Positions 9,826 through 20,239 of a stretch of DNA of 33,363 nucleotides are shown here, one piece after another. Source of the DNA: Parasitella parasitica (Eukaryota > Mucoromycota > Mucoromycetes > Mucorales > Mucoraceae). Numbering within the stretch: the stretch's first letter is position 1; each line of letters begins with the position of its first letter. The position numbers and the translations under genes were made by a program. The stretch lies in NCBI GenBank assembly GCA_025201805.1, contig MU619309.1, positions 77,478 to 110,840 of the forward strand. Reading direction: 5' to 3'. The notes beneath the pieces are model-generated. The model was not told the origin of the DNA and searched no databases. It saw only the letters and a list, made by a program, of their open reading frames with translations.

Positions 9826-12459
9826 TATAATCTAGGAGTTGGTGTGAGCTGTTTAGTTTGGAAAGAAATGGGTGCTGCTAAACGAGTAACGTTTAAAAGA
9901 GTTTGATTTGGAAGGGCGCACACAATCTTGAATTGCAAATGTGCAAGAGAAAATAGTACTAAAAATAACAAAAGTTCATTGAAAAGATTGACCTATGGCT
10001 ATTTTCAAAAGAAAAGAAAAAGGACATAATAATACAAATTATCTTGTTTAATTGTCTTTGGTTATGGATAGATCTTACATCAGAGAATATGCAAAAAAAA
10101 ATTGTGGTGCAAAACGCGTTCTGCTTCCAATAGCCATCATTCTTTGGCTGTTATTGGGATTTTTTATCTAGAGAGACTATGCAGAACGTTTCTGTCTCTA
10201 TTCATTCAAACTATTGAGCAATTGGGACATTAGACGCTGTTATTAGATGCTACAGTAAATGCCACTAATCCCATACGTTGACAAACATCTGCGATGCTGG
10301 GTGTAAGTATGTCTGTTGACTTTGGATCAAAAATCTTTAATTGGATTCAGGAACTGAGAGCAAGGTTGAAGGTAAACAAATTTATGTCCTTGGGACTTCA
10401 TAAATTTCTATACAGATAATTTTTTATGAATAGGCGTGTTATCCTGGTGGCAGATTGTTTCCTTTTTCTCCGGCACTTTCTTATGCTTTCAGTTGATCTG
10501 GCGTCTTCTAGTGTAGAAGGCCTTGTCAGACAAGCACCCAAGCTGGGCTCTCTATATGTAGTTGCACAATAGAACAGCTAGTCAAACCTGTGCCATTTTT
10601 TCCATGATTTGGAATGGTTCAAAAGTGAGTGTCTTTGTAAAGCCAGCGTAGATTTTAGGCACCTGATCCCTTTTTTTTTTTTTTTTTTTTTTGGGTCTAC
10701 GCGAACTTCACTGTGTTATTGTTAGAAAAAAGACAAAAAAAGTAAGAAAACAATGTTTAGCAATCTCAATCACACAAACAAGAAATGCAAAGTAATGCAT
10801 TAGACAATAAGGCACCTTTTGGTTACATATTTGCGTAGCTTGGAGCAAGTTATTGTACTTTTAAGTTGACATCAGATGGAAGGTAGCGACATTTCTGACT
10901 TTTTTGGGAAAGGTATTTTTCAAAATCGGAGCGTGAGATCGTCAGGCCCGTTACAGGCATGCAATTTCTACCATTAGAAAGCCAAGAAGCACAAAATTAA
11001 AATAAATTAAATTTTAATTGTTTTTCTCTAGAATTGGGGAAGCTATAAATTCTCAAAGCTAATGCTTTCTTGAAAAAAAAAAAAAAAACACCAAATTTCT
11101 TTGGTAGCGGAGATTTAACGTATCCAAAAACAGGAAAGAAAAGTTCTTTCAAAAACTCTATTTGGACAATTCGAGAACAAAATTACTCCTTTGAGGTAAG
11201 ATATCATCCTCTGATACTATGCATACCACGGTTGTCAGTCTATGATAACAGCTGTATTTTTGGGCGCTCTACAAGCTGGCATAATTTTGTATTTCCCGTA
11301 TGCTTATGGAAGGAATTCTGTCGCGAAAACCTCAAAAACAAATTCAGAGGGATAAGTCAATATTTTGCTTAGTCAGAGCGCATTTTTAGTCTTTCAGATC
11401 AAGGAATGGCCTTGTACGATCATTTTCCTCCAATATATACCATAGTAAAAAGTTGCATTTTTGGGGTCAAAATCGAGGATAATGCACTTTCAATAATTTT
11501 GGATGTGTAGACACAAGGAAAAAATCGAAAAAATTTGTCATTTTTGCATCGAAAAAAAAATCATGCTCAAATTGCACCAAAATCATATATAATATAGTTT
11601 TTTCCCAATGGATACTATTTCTGGTGTTTTCAGGGCACTTTTAACTAAAGAAATCGGTCAAAAAATGGCACACAAAGCTAAAGTTCTTGCTTTTAGGCTG
11701 TAAAAAGACTTATCTGGAGATGGTGTCACGTCAATATCAATTCTAGTACATAACACAGCTCTACAAAGTAAGTATTCTTGATACCACAAGTATACCTTTC
11801 TTCATGTTAATATAAAAAAAGAGGCGTGGCCCATCGAGTTGGGAGTATAAAAGGATAATTAATGAATACTTTGCTGCAACAACCCCTTGTTCTTTGTGGA
11901 AAATTAATAAGTTGCTAATTGCTAGTCTCAGAGAAGCTCTATTACCGTTGTTGCTTATAATAATGCTTAATGCCAGTTCAAGAGCTCCTTCTTTTTGTGA
12001 TTTTAATGCTAAACATGTGAAATAGAAAGCAAAATAGAGGTTTGAATTGAGGTTGAGGGTAATTTTACTAACACAAACGTTAAGCCTCATAATAAGCGTC
12101 TGGTAGAAATGTGATTGTATTTACTACTTCTTGTCCCTGCTTGAAATATTCAAGAGAGACATCTCTCTTCCCTCAGAAACTTTTCAGCTTTTATCAGTAA
12201 TAAAAGTTTGTTCTCAAAAACCCTAACATATATTATCACGCACACTGTGATATTTATCATTTAAGTGAACCTTTTTTTTTTTCTTCCAAAAATCATAAAA
12301 AGACTGTATTTGAACAAAACAATAATTGTATTTTTATACATTTGATGGTGAATAAAGTTAGGTGATTAATATATTAGGTGTAAAAACAAGAATAGAGAAG
12401 ATGATAATACTAGTGCTATGTACGTCTACGTATATCTAGTTGCCTGTGTATACCTATCC
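9826..12459. other. 2.6-kb stretch without a supported gene; possible decayed coding remnants
   Basis: Long AT-rich region between the small membrane-protein gene and the end of the G-beta gene. It has a T22 run at 10671-10692, an A-run near 11074-11088, and several AAAATCGA-like patches around 11470-11560. Three open stretches stand out: 10064-10171 (+, 35 codons, hydrophobic end), 11070-11372 (+, 100 codons, beginning in a poly-Lys slippage run) and 11761-12090 (-, 109 codons). None shows a domain or clear splice structure. It may hold transposon or gene debris, but I cannot name an element and see no terminal repeats. Confidence 0.5.
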
Positions 12460-13612
12460 TTAGGCCCACACTTTCAATAGATTGTCCCAGCTACCTGTGC
12501 ATAAAGCCATACCATCTGTTGATACACCCAAACATGATACTCGATTCTCATGGGCGCTCAGAACACCGGCTCTTTCTCCTCTTAGGGTGTCCCAAACATG
12601 GCATTGGTAGTCATCGTAGCCGCCAAATAAGAGCCTACCAGAGATCGAAAATGCCACCGAGGTGATCCCACTAAACACCTGTTCATGCGTGAATATGTTA
12701 AGCTCTCGGTCGGCTCGAAGATCAAACAATCGGCAACTAGCGTCATCAGACCCTGTGCCGATAGCGTTACCGCTAGGAAAGAACTGGACAGCATTGATAT
12801 CTGATTCATGACCGCTGAAGGATTGTACGCATTTTTTGCTTCTGATGTCCCAAATCTTGGCCGTTGCATCACAGGCGCCCGAAACAAAAATGCTGGGATT
12901 TGACGAGATTGATAAGCTATAGCATATACATTAGATATGTTGGCGAAGGGTTAAAGCTCTGTAATCACCTCATGACATCACCAGTATGTTCAGTGAATTC
13001 ATCAATCTTTACACCAGCATCAACGTCCCAGAGCACACATGTGGTATCACCACTTGACGTTAAAATTTTAGAATCGCTTAAAAACCGACAGCAGCTCAAA
13101 TAGCCTGTGTGACCCGACAGCTCTCTTGCAGGCTTTGTCGGTTCTCCAGCTTTCAAATTGAATACTGAGCACATGTTGTCCAATCCACCCGAAGCAACAA
13201 AATCCCCACTTGGAGCATAGGCACAAGTCATGACCCATGAAGATTTCAATGGTATAGCGTATTTTTTGTTTGTCGAATAAGCGTCCCAGACTAGCAGCTT
13301 TCCATCCTGCGACGCTGAGACTAAATGTCGTTTATCGGCTGCCCAGTGCATGGCATAAATCTTTGCTAAATGCCCTTTTAATGTACGACGCACCTTCATT
13401 GATAGCCGTGGTAATTTTTCGACTTTTTGTGCAACTTGATGAACTGTGTTTTTGAGTGTCAACACAAATATACACCCAATGTCTGCCTTGCATTACTTAC
13501 GTGTGGTGTCTGCTAGATTTTCTTTCTTTTGCTTGATCTTGTCTTTCAATTGCTCTGCCTCTCGCCTTGCTGCTGCTGTTCTTTCAGCTATGTCTGCTGT
13601 GCTTGAGCTCAT
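12460..13612 (-). CDS. Heterotrimeric G-protein beta subunit (WD40 propeller)
   Basis: Exons 13612-13501, 13443-12969 and 12916-12460 give 347 residues; introns are 57 and 52 nt. The protein starts with a helical, charged segment ([18 protein letters not shown]) that in this family forms the coiled coil with the gamma subunit. Then come [29 protein letters not shown] and [21 protein letters not shown], the signature opening blades of G-beta proteins. Seven WD repeats follow, with typical pieces such as [35 protein letters not shown] and [11 protein letters not shown] at the C-terminus. Length and the entire blade order fit canonical G-beta subunits rather than other WD40 proteins. It acts at the plasma membrane with G-alpha and G-gamma downstream of GPCRs, in fungi in mating, nutrient and development signalling. 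Which pathway it serves here cannot be told from sequence. Confidence 0.97.
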
Positions 13613-13746
13613 TCTATGTGCTCTGACTGAATGCCAAAAAAAAAAAAAAGGAAAATGTAATTGATACAAAAGAAAGAAGAACGGAAAAAAAAATAATCTA
13701 GATATTTTCATATATACAGAGGGAGACAATGTTATTGGTCAACAGA

Positions 13747-13956
13747 TCACCTCAAATGGCTCAAAAGTCTCCCATTACGAGATGGTAATGACGATGAATA
13801 TGATGTGCGTCTATCAGGTAGAACTGACGTTTTCAGTATTTGTTCATAGGACAAGGAATAGTTGCTTTTTGAAATCGAATCGGTGGTAATAGTGCCATCA
13901 AATGCTACATTTATCAGATCAAGAAATCTTTTGTAGATCAGAAAATTAATCATCAT
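13747..13956 (-). pseudogene. Unassigned open fragment, possible gene remnant
   Basis: A 69-codon minus-strand frame starting MMINFLIYKRFLDLINVAF and ending in a Ser/Arg-rich tail. The frame stays open further upstream to about 14020 (reading through GYKNWGMM). It lies 130 nt upstream of the G-beta start codon, so it could be part of that gene's leader. I see no full gene around it, no recognised domain, and no sure splice sites. A broken gene copy or chance frame are both possible. Confidence 0.2.
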
Positions 13957-15068
13957 GCCCCAATTCTTGTAGCCTGATACTTGAGCCTTGACATTGCAAC
14001 ACTGTCTGAACCTTATTTATGTAAGGAAAGGCTAAAGGACATTTAGAGTCATTGGATGTGGACTATGTTTGCTTATACCCTTTATTTCTTCCTTATCTCA
14101 CAAATATGAGTGTATACTATTAGCACTGTTTAAGAATTGAATGTATAAATTAATATGTAGCATAAAGACCTACAAAAAAAAAAGAGTGGTATGTTTGAAT
14201 TTATAAATTTACTTTACTGGGATTGCGCTAACGCCAACAATATAAATCAAAGCTTTATGAATCAAAAATGAGTCTTGAGTTGGTTGTCAATCGCAAGAAG
14301 CTAACTTTGGTAGGTACCGCGCGGGTACCAAGACATATATGAGTAAGTAGCACATTTTATATTAGTAAATGACGAAGAGTTTTTTCTTTCTTTCTTGGAT
14401 GTTGCAAATCGTAAAGTTAATAATTTATTACCACAGTAAAACGAAGGTGCTAACTCCACATGATCGAGGCTACAAGCCAAGGCATTGTCACTATAGTTTT
14501 TATCGTGTTATATAATCAAGCAAAAAGGCACATGGCCCTAGTACGATAACAACACTTAATAGAAACATTATATAGCCAATACTCACGGAAAGCTAATAGG
14601 TATTTTGTCGCAGCATAGCCAATACAATATTAGCACCATTGAGGTTTGTAACAAAACTGAAAAGCCTATCTAGTTGAGTCCTTTACTTTGGCATATTGAC
14701 GGTATAAAAAGGAAATCAGATAATTAGGTATGATATAAACAAATTTCAGGGCAGCAAATGAAAAGTTGGTGAATAAATTGCTCATTTGATTAAACTAAAA
14801 AGTCTGGAAGCTCTGAATTCATTAATAGCTTGGTAAAGGAAATTATTTCAAATACAAGAATAGCTGCTTCACAAGGTAAGCTGAACCAAAGATCGATTTA
14901 TACCATGTCAAAGCGATTTGCAAAAATCACCGTAATGGACGAGGTCCATTCATACATACACATATCTATCGCGGGAAATAAATAAGAGTTATCTAAAAAA
15001 AGTATGCTGGGAAACTCGCCTGGGAAACCAGCTTGGAGGTCTCCCATTTAAAATAATTGAAATTCAGA

Positions 15069-15078
15069 NNNNNNNNNN
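15069..15078. other. Assembly gap (10 N) flanked by inverted-repeat-like sequence
   Basis: Ten N characters, probably a placeholder of unknown true length. Similar motifs sit on both sides in opposite orientation: GGGAAAC twice at 15009-15026 on the left, GGTTTCC and GGTTTCCC at 15129-15157 on the right. The gap is about 200 nt upstream of the TBC gene start. Confidence 0.95.
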
Positions 15079-15165
15079 GTTTCCTCTTGAATAAGTTCAA
15101 TTAATTGCCTGCGGGATATGAAATCAGAGGTTTCCTTTTGGTCTCCTCAGGTTTCCCGACCCACA

Positions 15166-15172
15166 TATAAAT
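15166..15172 (+). promoter_or_regulatory. TATA-like box of the TBC-domain gene
   Basis: TATAAAT about 100 nt before the ATG at 15274, followed by a CT-rich stretch of the kind common around fungal transcription starts. Position and sequence fit a core promoter, but no start site is known. Confidence 0.4.
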
Positions 15173-15273
15173 CAAGCTATCCGGATATTAAGCAGGGCAG
15201 AAATTTCAATTATTCTTGTACCTCCTTCTTTTTTCTTTGTCTCTCTCAGTTTACAACATTATAAACCAACAAA

Positions 15274-17940
15274 ATGACAATAGCAATGGACCCAACGAGC
15301 AACGAGACGGTTATCCAAAAAGAACCTCTACCTGAAAAACAAAAAAGCATAGACTTTTACCCTGGTGATTCAACTGATGAATATAAAGTGTACAAGACCG
15401 ATTCTGCCGTCCTGGGCTCAAGAAATCTCAATCAAACGTCTATCATCAAATCAAGCAGTAAATATACATTCTATTGACAATATTTATTGAGAAATTCAAT
15501 AACACTATTATAGACTCGATTGATTTAGTAGCTACGGCACCTGTTAATGAGAACGATGAAGATTCTTCGTCAGTGTCATCATCGTCGTTTGACTCGACAT
15601 CTTATTTTGAGAAACCGTTGCGCACATTTTCTGAAGATACCATCCTAACGCCTTCAATTAGACCACCAAATAAGAAGGACGCAATTCACGAAGAAGAAGA
15701 TGAGGAGGAAGATGCAACAATTATCGCCTCTCCTATTAGGGATCTTCCTCCTTCTCAATCAGAATCTCGCCAATCAACTTCTACAATATCCTCGCTATCT
15801 GACTTGAAGGAAATTTCATTAAGCGAACAGCAACCATCAATGCCTGCACAAGAGAAAGAGGAAGAATATAATCCGCTTAAAATCATCACATCTGCTCTTG
15901 TAAGCGGCGAGAAACCACAAATTGCAGCTGTCCCTGTGCCAACTCGATTCCAACAAAAATCAGTTCCATTTTTGCCATCCAAAGATACCACCCACGAGTC
16001 CACTGTAACGCTCCTCAACCAGTCCTCAAGTTGTCCACTACCTACTCCAAGAGACAGCATCGATAATGAATCCATTAAGAGCGCTTCGACCGCTCGTTCT
16101 ATATTTAATCTCTGGTCGCCATTCCGCTCATCCTCCTCTTTGAACACATCTCCTGCATCTTCGAGAAGACCATCCAAACAGAATACAGTCCCTTCCATTA
16201 ATACCACCTCTTCTGCTTCACGACCATCTGCATCATTTACCGCTAGACAGACCAAGCTATCGAGGCCTACTAGTGTTATTTCACCTTTGCCCGGATTTCA
16301 AGAAACTCTGTTGGCACAAATGGAGCAATTAAACGTATCGAATACCAATGATCCCAAATCCAAAATGATCAAGAATCTCAAAAGACAGTCGCTTCGCCAT
16401 AGTCTTGTGTCTCAAAACAAGGGTGATGATTATGATTGGGGTAAGAGCCGATGGGTCATATCGTTTGAAATCAAGTAGTTGCCTGCCTCTAACGCTTTGT
16501 CCTGCTCATCTAGACTTTTGGGCTGGAATTATGTGCGACTTTCAGAGCATCAGCAAGATCGATAAAGACCTAATTAACCAAATTCGATTCGGCATCCCCC
16601 CTTCTATTCGAGGCATGGTTTGGCAATTATTAGCTAAATCAAAGGATGAAGATTTGGTCGCAAAGTACATGGACTTACTCAAGCTGCCAAGTCCGTATGA
16701 CAAAATGATTCAGCGTGATCTAGCTCGCACATTTCCAGGACACACTTACTTTAAAGAAACCGATGGGCAAGGCCAAGAAGGCCTTTATAACGTGGTTAGA
16801 GCCTACAGTCTATATGACACAGAAGTTGGCTATTGCCAAGGATTAGCATTTATTGTGGGTCCTATGCTATTAAATGTAGGTTATTACAGTGTCACGTTAC
16901 TGGGGAAATAATTATGCTGATCAGACTATAGATGCCAGACGAAGACGCTTTCTGTGTGCTCATCCATCTGATGAACCAATATGGCCTTAGAGGCCATTTC
17001 ACACCAGATATGGATGGACTCCAAATGCGCTTATACCAGTTTGATGCGCTAGTGCAGGAACATTTGCCTCATGTAGCCCGTCATTTAAAGCAACAGGGCA
17101 TCAATTCAACCATGTATGCCTCACAGTGGTTTATGACGCTGTTCGCTTATAAATTCCCCCTGAATCTTGTATATCGCATATACGATGTTATCTTTGCTGA
17201 AGGCATCAATTCTATCTTCAAATTTGCAATCGCCTTACTAAAGAGGAACCAGACAACTATCCTGGGGCTTGATTTTGAACATGTACTAGACTTTTTGAAG
17301 AACGGTTTATTTGAAGAATATAAGGTATAGCTGTTGATTTTTTTTTGGGGGGGGGGGAGGAGGGGAGGAGGAGGTTTGCTAGCTCATATTAACCGAGATA
17401 GCTTAGGACGATGACCGTCGATTTGTTGCCGATGCTTGTCAACTGGAGTTTCCATCAAAAAGACTGCAGCAGTTAGAAAAAGAACATAAGACCTTGATAC
17501 AAAAAGAACTGGCCGATGCCAACATTATCGATGAGCTTCAAAAATCAAATATTGAAATGCAAAGACAATTGAAAGCACTTGAAACAAAGACAGAAACATT
17601 GAAACAGGAGCACAACGACGTTAATAGCGAGTTTCAGAACACTTTACAGCAACTAAATACGCTTAAAGATGAAGGCTCGTCACTATCGATGTTGGTTAAT
17701 TCATTAAAGAAGGCCGTTGATGAATTGCCAGAGAAGGTTGAATCCAAAACCAAAGTTCAATTTGAGAGTTTGTGCAGTGAAAATGCGTCGCTAATTGGAC
17801 GCAATTCAACGCTAGAAGACCGGCTACAGAAAGCAGAATCCGTTCTGATTGATATAAAAATCCGATATGCTCAAAGTGAAAACGACAAGGAGTCATTGCA
17901 CCAAAGATTATATGAATTAAAAAAACTCATGAGCTTTTAA
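15274..17940 (+). CDS. TBC-domain Rab GTPase-activating protein (Gyp5/EVI5-like)
   Basis: Five exons, 15274-15457, 15514-16440, 16514-16875, 16932-17324 and 17407-17940, give 799 residues; introns are 56, 73, 56 and 82 nt. Residues 1-370 are Ser/Thr-rich and low in complexity, with an acidic patch. The TBC domain spans about 392-622: IRFGIPPSIRGMVWQLL, then the IxxDxxR motif at 436-442 (IQRDLAR, Arg442 the arginine finger), and YCQG at 477-480 (Gln479 the glutamine finger). Both catalytic residues are present, so the protein should be an active GAP. Residues about 645-795 are a long coiled coil. TBC followed by coiled coil, with MPDEDAFCVL after YCQG, matches Gyp5/Gyl1 and EVI5 proteins, which act on Rab GTPases in ER-Golgi and exocytic traffic. 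The specific Rab substrate is not evident. Intron 4 has an unusual G11 run. The 3' end lies 19 nt from the stop of the convergent glutamate 5-kinase gene. Confidence 0.93.
17347..17374 (+). repeat. G11 and GA-rich purine run inside intron 4 of the TBC gene
   Basis: After a run of nine T the intron carries eleven G (17347-17357) and then AGG/AGGGG/AGGAGG up to 17374. There are at least four G-runs on the sense strand, so the intronic RNA could form a G-quadruplex. It stands out sharply from the AT-rich surroundings. Confidence 0.85.
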
Positions 17941-17944
17941 TACG

Positions 17945-17950
17945 AATAAA
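17945..17950 (+). terminator. Poly(A) signal AATAAA of the TBC gene
   Basis: AATAAA lies 5 nt after the TBC stop codon. Cleavage 10-30 nt further on would fall inside the convergent glutamate 5-kinase coding sequence. Confidence 0.45.
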
Positions 17951-17959
17951 ATTACAAAA

Positions 17960-19353
17960 TTAAATTTCGTCAGTTGTTCTAACGAGGTTATCACGATGGA
18001 TAACGCAATCAGCGTCTATGTAACCCAAAATGTTGGGAATCTCTGTGCTACGGCAACGTTTGATACGGTTGATTTCGATACTGGTATAGTTGACAAGTCC
18101 CTTTCCAATGACAGTATCTTGAAATGTGCCATCTGGAAGCTTTCTACGCAGTGCGATAGCAACTGCTTGTTGTGCCACAAATTGGCCATCTACTTGAACA
18201 ATACCTGCTGCAAACAAACTACTCTTTAAACGAGGGGTCAACATGGCCTTTGCGGCGCCTTCGTCTACGTAAATCGTGCCTGCTGTATGCAGACCGTACT
18301 GGATCCACCATTTGCGGTCTAATAACGGATTGTCCTTGGCAATAAATCTAGTGTGCAGAGGGTGTTCTGCAGTGAATTCAAGGGTGCTACTACTCTGCTT
18401 ATCGGCCTCGATAATTTTAGCAATATTGAAAGCTTTCGATCCATTGGTGATGATGGTGGTTACACCAGCTGCAATAGCCAGATCAGCCGCAATTAATTTT
18501 GTTGCCATGCCACCTGTTCCAAGCGACGAGCCCATTGAGGCAACCGAGACTGAGCGAAATTAAGGGGTAAGCAGACAACAAACAAAGCAAGTGTAATAGA
18601 CATTTACCTTGCTCTCTCAGGTTGACTATATCATCGCAAACAGTAACAGGCTTTGCATCAGGGTTCGTACGGGGATTGTCGGTGTAGAGACAGTCAACGT
18701 CAGTCAACAAAAACAGGTAATCTGCCTTGATCATACCGGCCATCACTGCAGCCAAAGTGTCGTTATCGCCAAAACGAACACCCTGTGTGGAAATAGTATC
18801 GTTTTCATTGACTATAGGCACAACGCCCATATCTAGCAGCTCTTCTAGGCAATTGACTGCATTGAGATATTGAGAGCGATCAGCAAGATCGTTTTTTGTT
18901 AGCAAGAGTTGAGCAACAGGCTGGTGAAATTGGCCAAACAGATCATCATACAATGCCATTAAGCGACCCTGACCTACTGCAGCTACAGCCTTGACTGGAC
19001 GTTAATATCTGCAAAAGTAAGGAAGATGCCGAAATGGAAACATCTACCTGTTTGGCTGCCAATTTAGAGGGCTTTTCTGCCATGTTCAATCTTCGCAGGC
19101 CTATTTCCCGGGTTAGACCATGATTCACAAATTCAGAAGAGACATTACCTGTTCCAATGGCAGCGCTTGTTACTAAGATAACACGATGGCCGCTGCTTCT
19201 CAAGTTCAGGACGCTTTCAACCAAGGCCGACAAATTGGACAATAATGGAAAATGTGTTGCCTCATTGCAAATTGACGAGGTTCCGATCTTTAGCACAATC
19301 GTAAGAGAGGATTTGTCGGCACGATGGTTGTTTTGCTGGTTTTTATGAAGCAT
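17960..19353 (-). CDS. PRO1: Glutamate 5-kinase (gamma-glutamyl kinase), proline biosynthesis
   Basis: The enzyme phosphorylates glutamate with ATP to gamma-glutamyl phosphate, the first step of proline synthesis in the cytosol. Exons 19353-19149, 19100-19048, 18989-18608 and 18549-17960 give 409 residues; introns are 48, 58 and 58 nt. The amino-acid kinase domain shows [80 protein letters not shown] and [11 protein letters not shown]. The C-terminal third (about 290-409) fits the PUA domain with [14 protein letters not shown] and [11 protein letters not shown]. Splicing of the 48-nt intron gives the expected GTGLRR sequence, whereas reading through inserts 16 foreign residues. The length fits single-domain fungal Pro1 rather than the fused P5CS of plants and animals. 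Confidence 0.96.
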
Positions 19354-19394
19354 GTTGTTTGTAAGAATAGAAGAAGGAATCTCAAGAATCGAAA

Positions 19395-19401
19395 TGACTC
19401 A
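19395..19401 (-). promoter_or_regulatory. Gcn4/CPC1-type site near the glutamate 5-kinase start
   Basis: TGACTCA on the plus strand (TGAGTCA on the minus strand) 42 nt before the ATG. This is the core site of the bZIP regulator of general amino-acid control in fungi, which would make sense for a proline gene. It lies downstream of the TATA-like box, so it may fall in the leader. A few such 7-mers are expected by chance in the window. Confidence 0.25.
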
Positions 19402-19407
19402 CAGTTG

Positions 19408-19416
19408 CTTTATATA
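19408..19416 (-). promoter_or_regulatory. TATA-like box of glutamate 5-kinase
   Basis: TATATAAAG on the minus strand, 55-63 nt before the start codon at 19353. Sequence and spacing fit a core promoter; no transcript start is known. Confidence 0.4.
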
Positions 19417-20239
19417 CATCCAGGAAAAAAATTTAAATAATCTGCTTGATGGGACTCCGCATCTCGCATGCTCAAAATGATCTTCCGTTGCGTGAGACAT
19501 TTCAGACATGTAGACGATAACAGGCTTTCAAAGAAAAGAACAGACGTGAGTATTGTAACTGGAACATCTAGGCGGTTTATAGGCAGCCAACTAAAGTTAG
19601 ATCATGCTAAAAGCATCGCTAATTTTTCAAGGCAAATAGTTTAGACATTGATTACCGCAGCAACTTGTATTACATGTCAACACAACATGCGTGGGTATTC
19701 CTGGTTACGGAGATAATCTATTGATTCATTCTTGATGGCAAAGTCTCTCAAGGGGTATTCAACATTACATACAGATGTGGCAACAGCAAATGTCAAAATT
19801 ATATTCAATATCCGATCTCTATTCAAATGCTTATTAGGAGATTGATGGCTTCATAGCACGCATTGTGGTGTCTATTGGTAGCCCCCCAGACCAATTCTAT
19901 TTTGCTTACTGAATAGATTATTTGTGAAGGTATAGCCGCTAAAAAATTAAACTATATAACTCAATGCAAATTTTGTTAAAATTATTCAATCCAGTAAAAC
20001 CTTGAAATGGGAGCGGCAGGAGCGTCTCCTGAGCTATCCAAACGCTCGCTACTACAACTACTATTACCGGTACAACTAGCTGATATTTGAACGCCAGTCT
20101 TTCATGTAACCGGGTGACGTATGTGAAGGAAGATAGATTTGACGCGCAATACTCTTAAGAAAAAAGGCATAGAATACTGTAATTGCAATTTTCTTCTTTC
20201 CTTAGACACAAATATCCACCAAAAAAAAAAGATAAATAA

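Larger units (their letters stand above)
13613..15273. other. Gene-poor region between the divergent G-beta and TBC genes
   Basis: This holds the 5' flanks of two divergently transcribed genes, one weak open fragment (13747-13956), a GC-rich palindromic patch at 14307-14331, and an assembly gap of 10 N at 15069-15078. Base composition is AT-rich apart from those patches. A pyrimidine-rich tract at about 15217-15250 just before the TBC start codon is probably promoter/leader sequence. I see no tRNA or complete transposon. Confidence 0.55.
19354..20239. other. Shared upstream region of divergent glutamate 5-kinase and Rpt6 genes
   Basis: About 890 nt of mixed composition between two start codons. 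Apart from the TATA- and Gcn4-like sites near the kinase gene, I see a pyrimidine-rich tract before Rpt6 (about 20189-20206) and no coding or RNA gene. No perfect copy of the yeast proteasome-gene element (GGTGGCAAA) was found. Confidence 0.6.

Noticed and set aside
11070-11372. 100-codon forward frame starting in poly-Lys
   Set aside because: The start lies in an A-run, and the rest shows no domain or conserved pattern; not enough to call a gene.
19775-19783. GTGGCAA resembling the yeast proteasome promoter element, upstream of Rpt6
   Set aside because: Not a full GGTGGCAAA match, more than 450 nt from the start, and that element is mainly known from ascomycetes.
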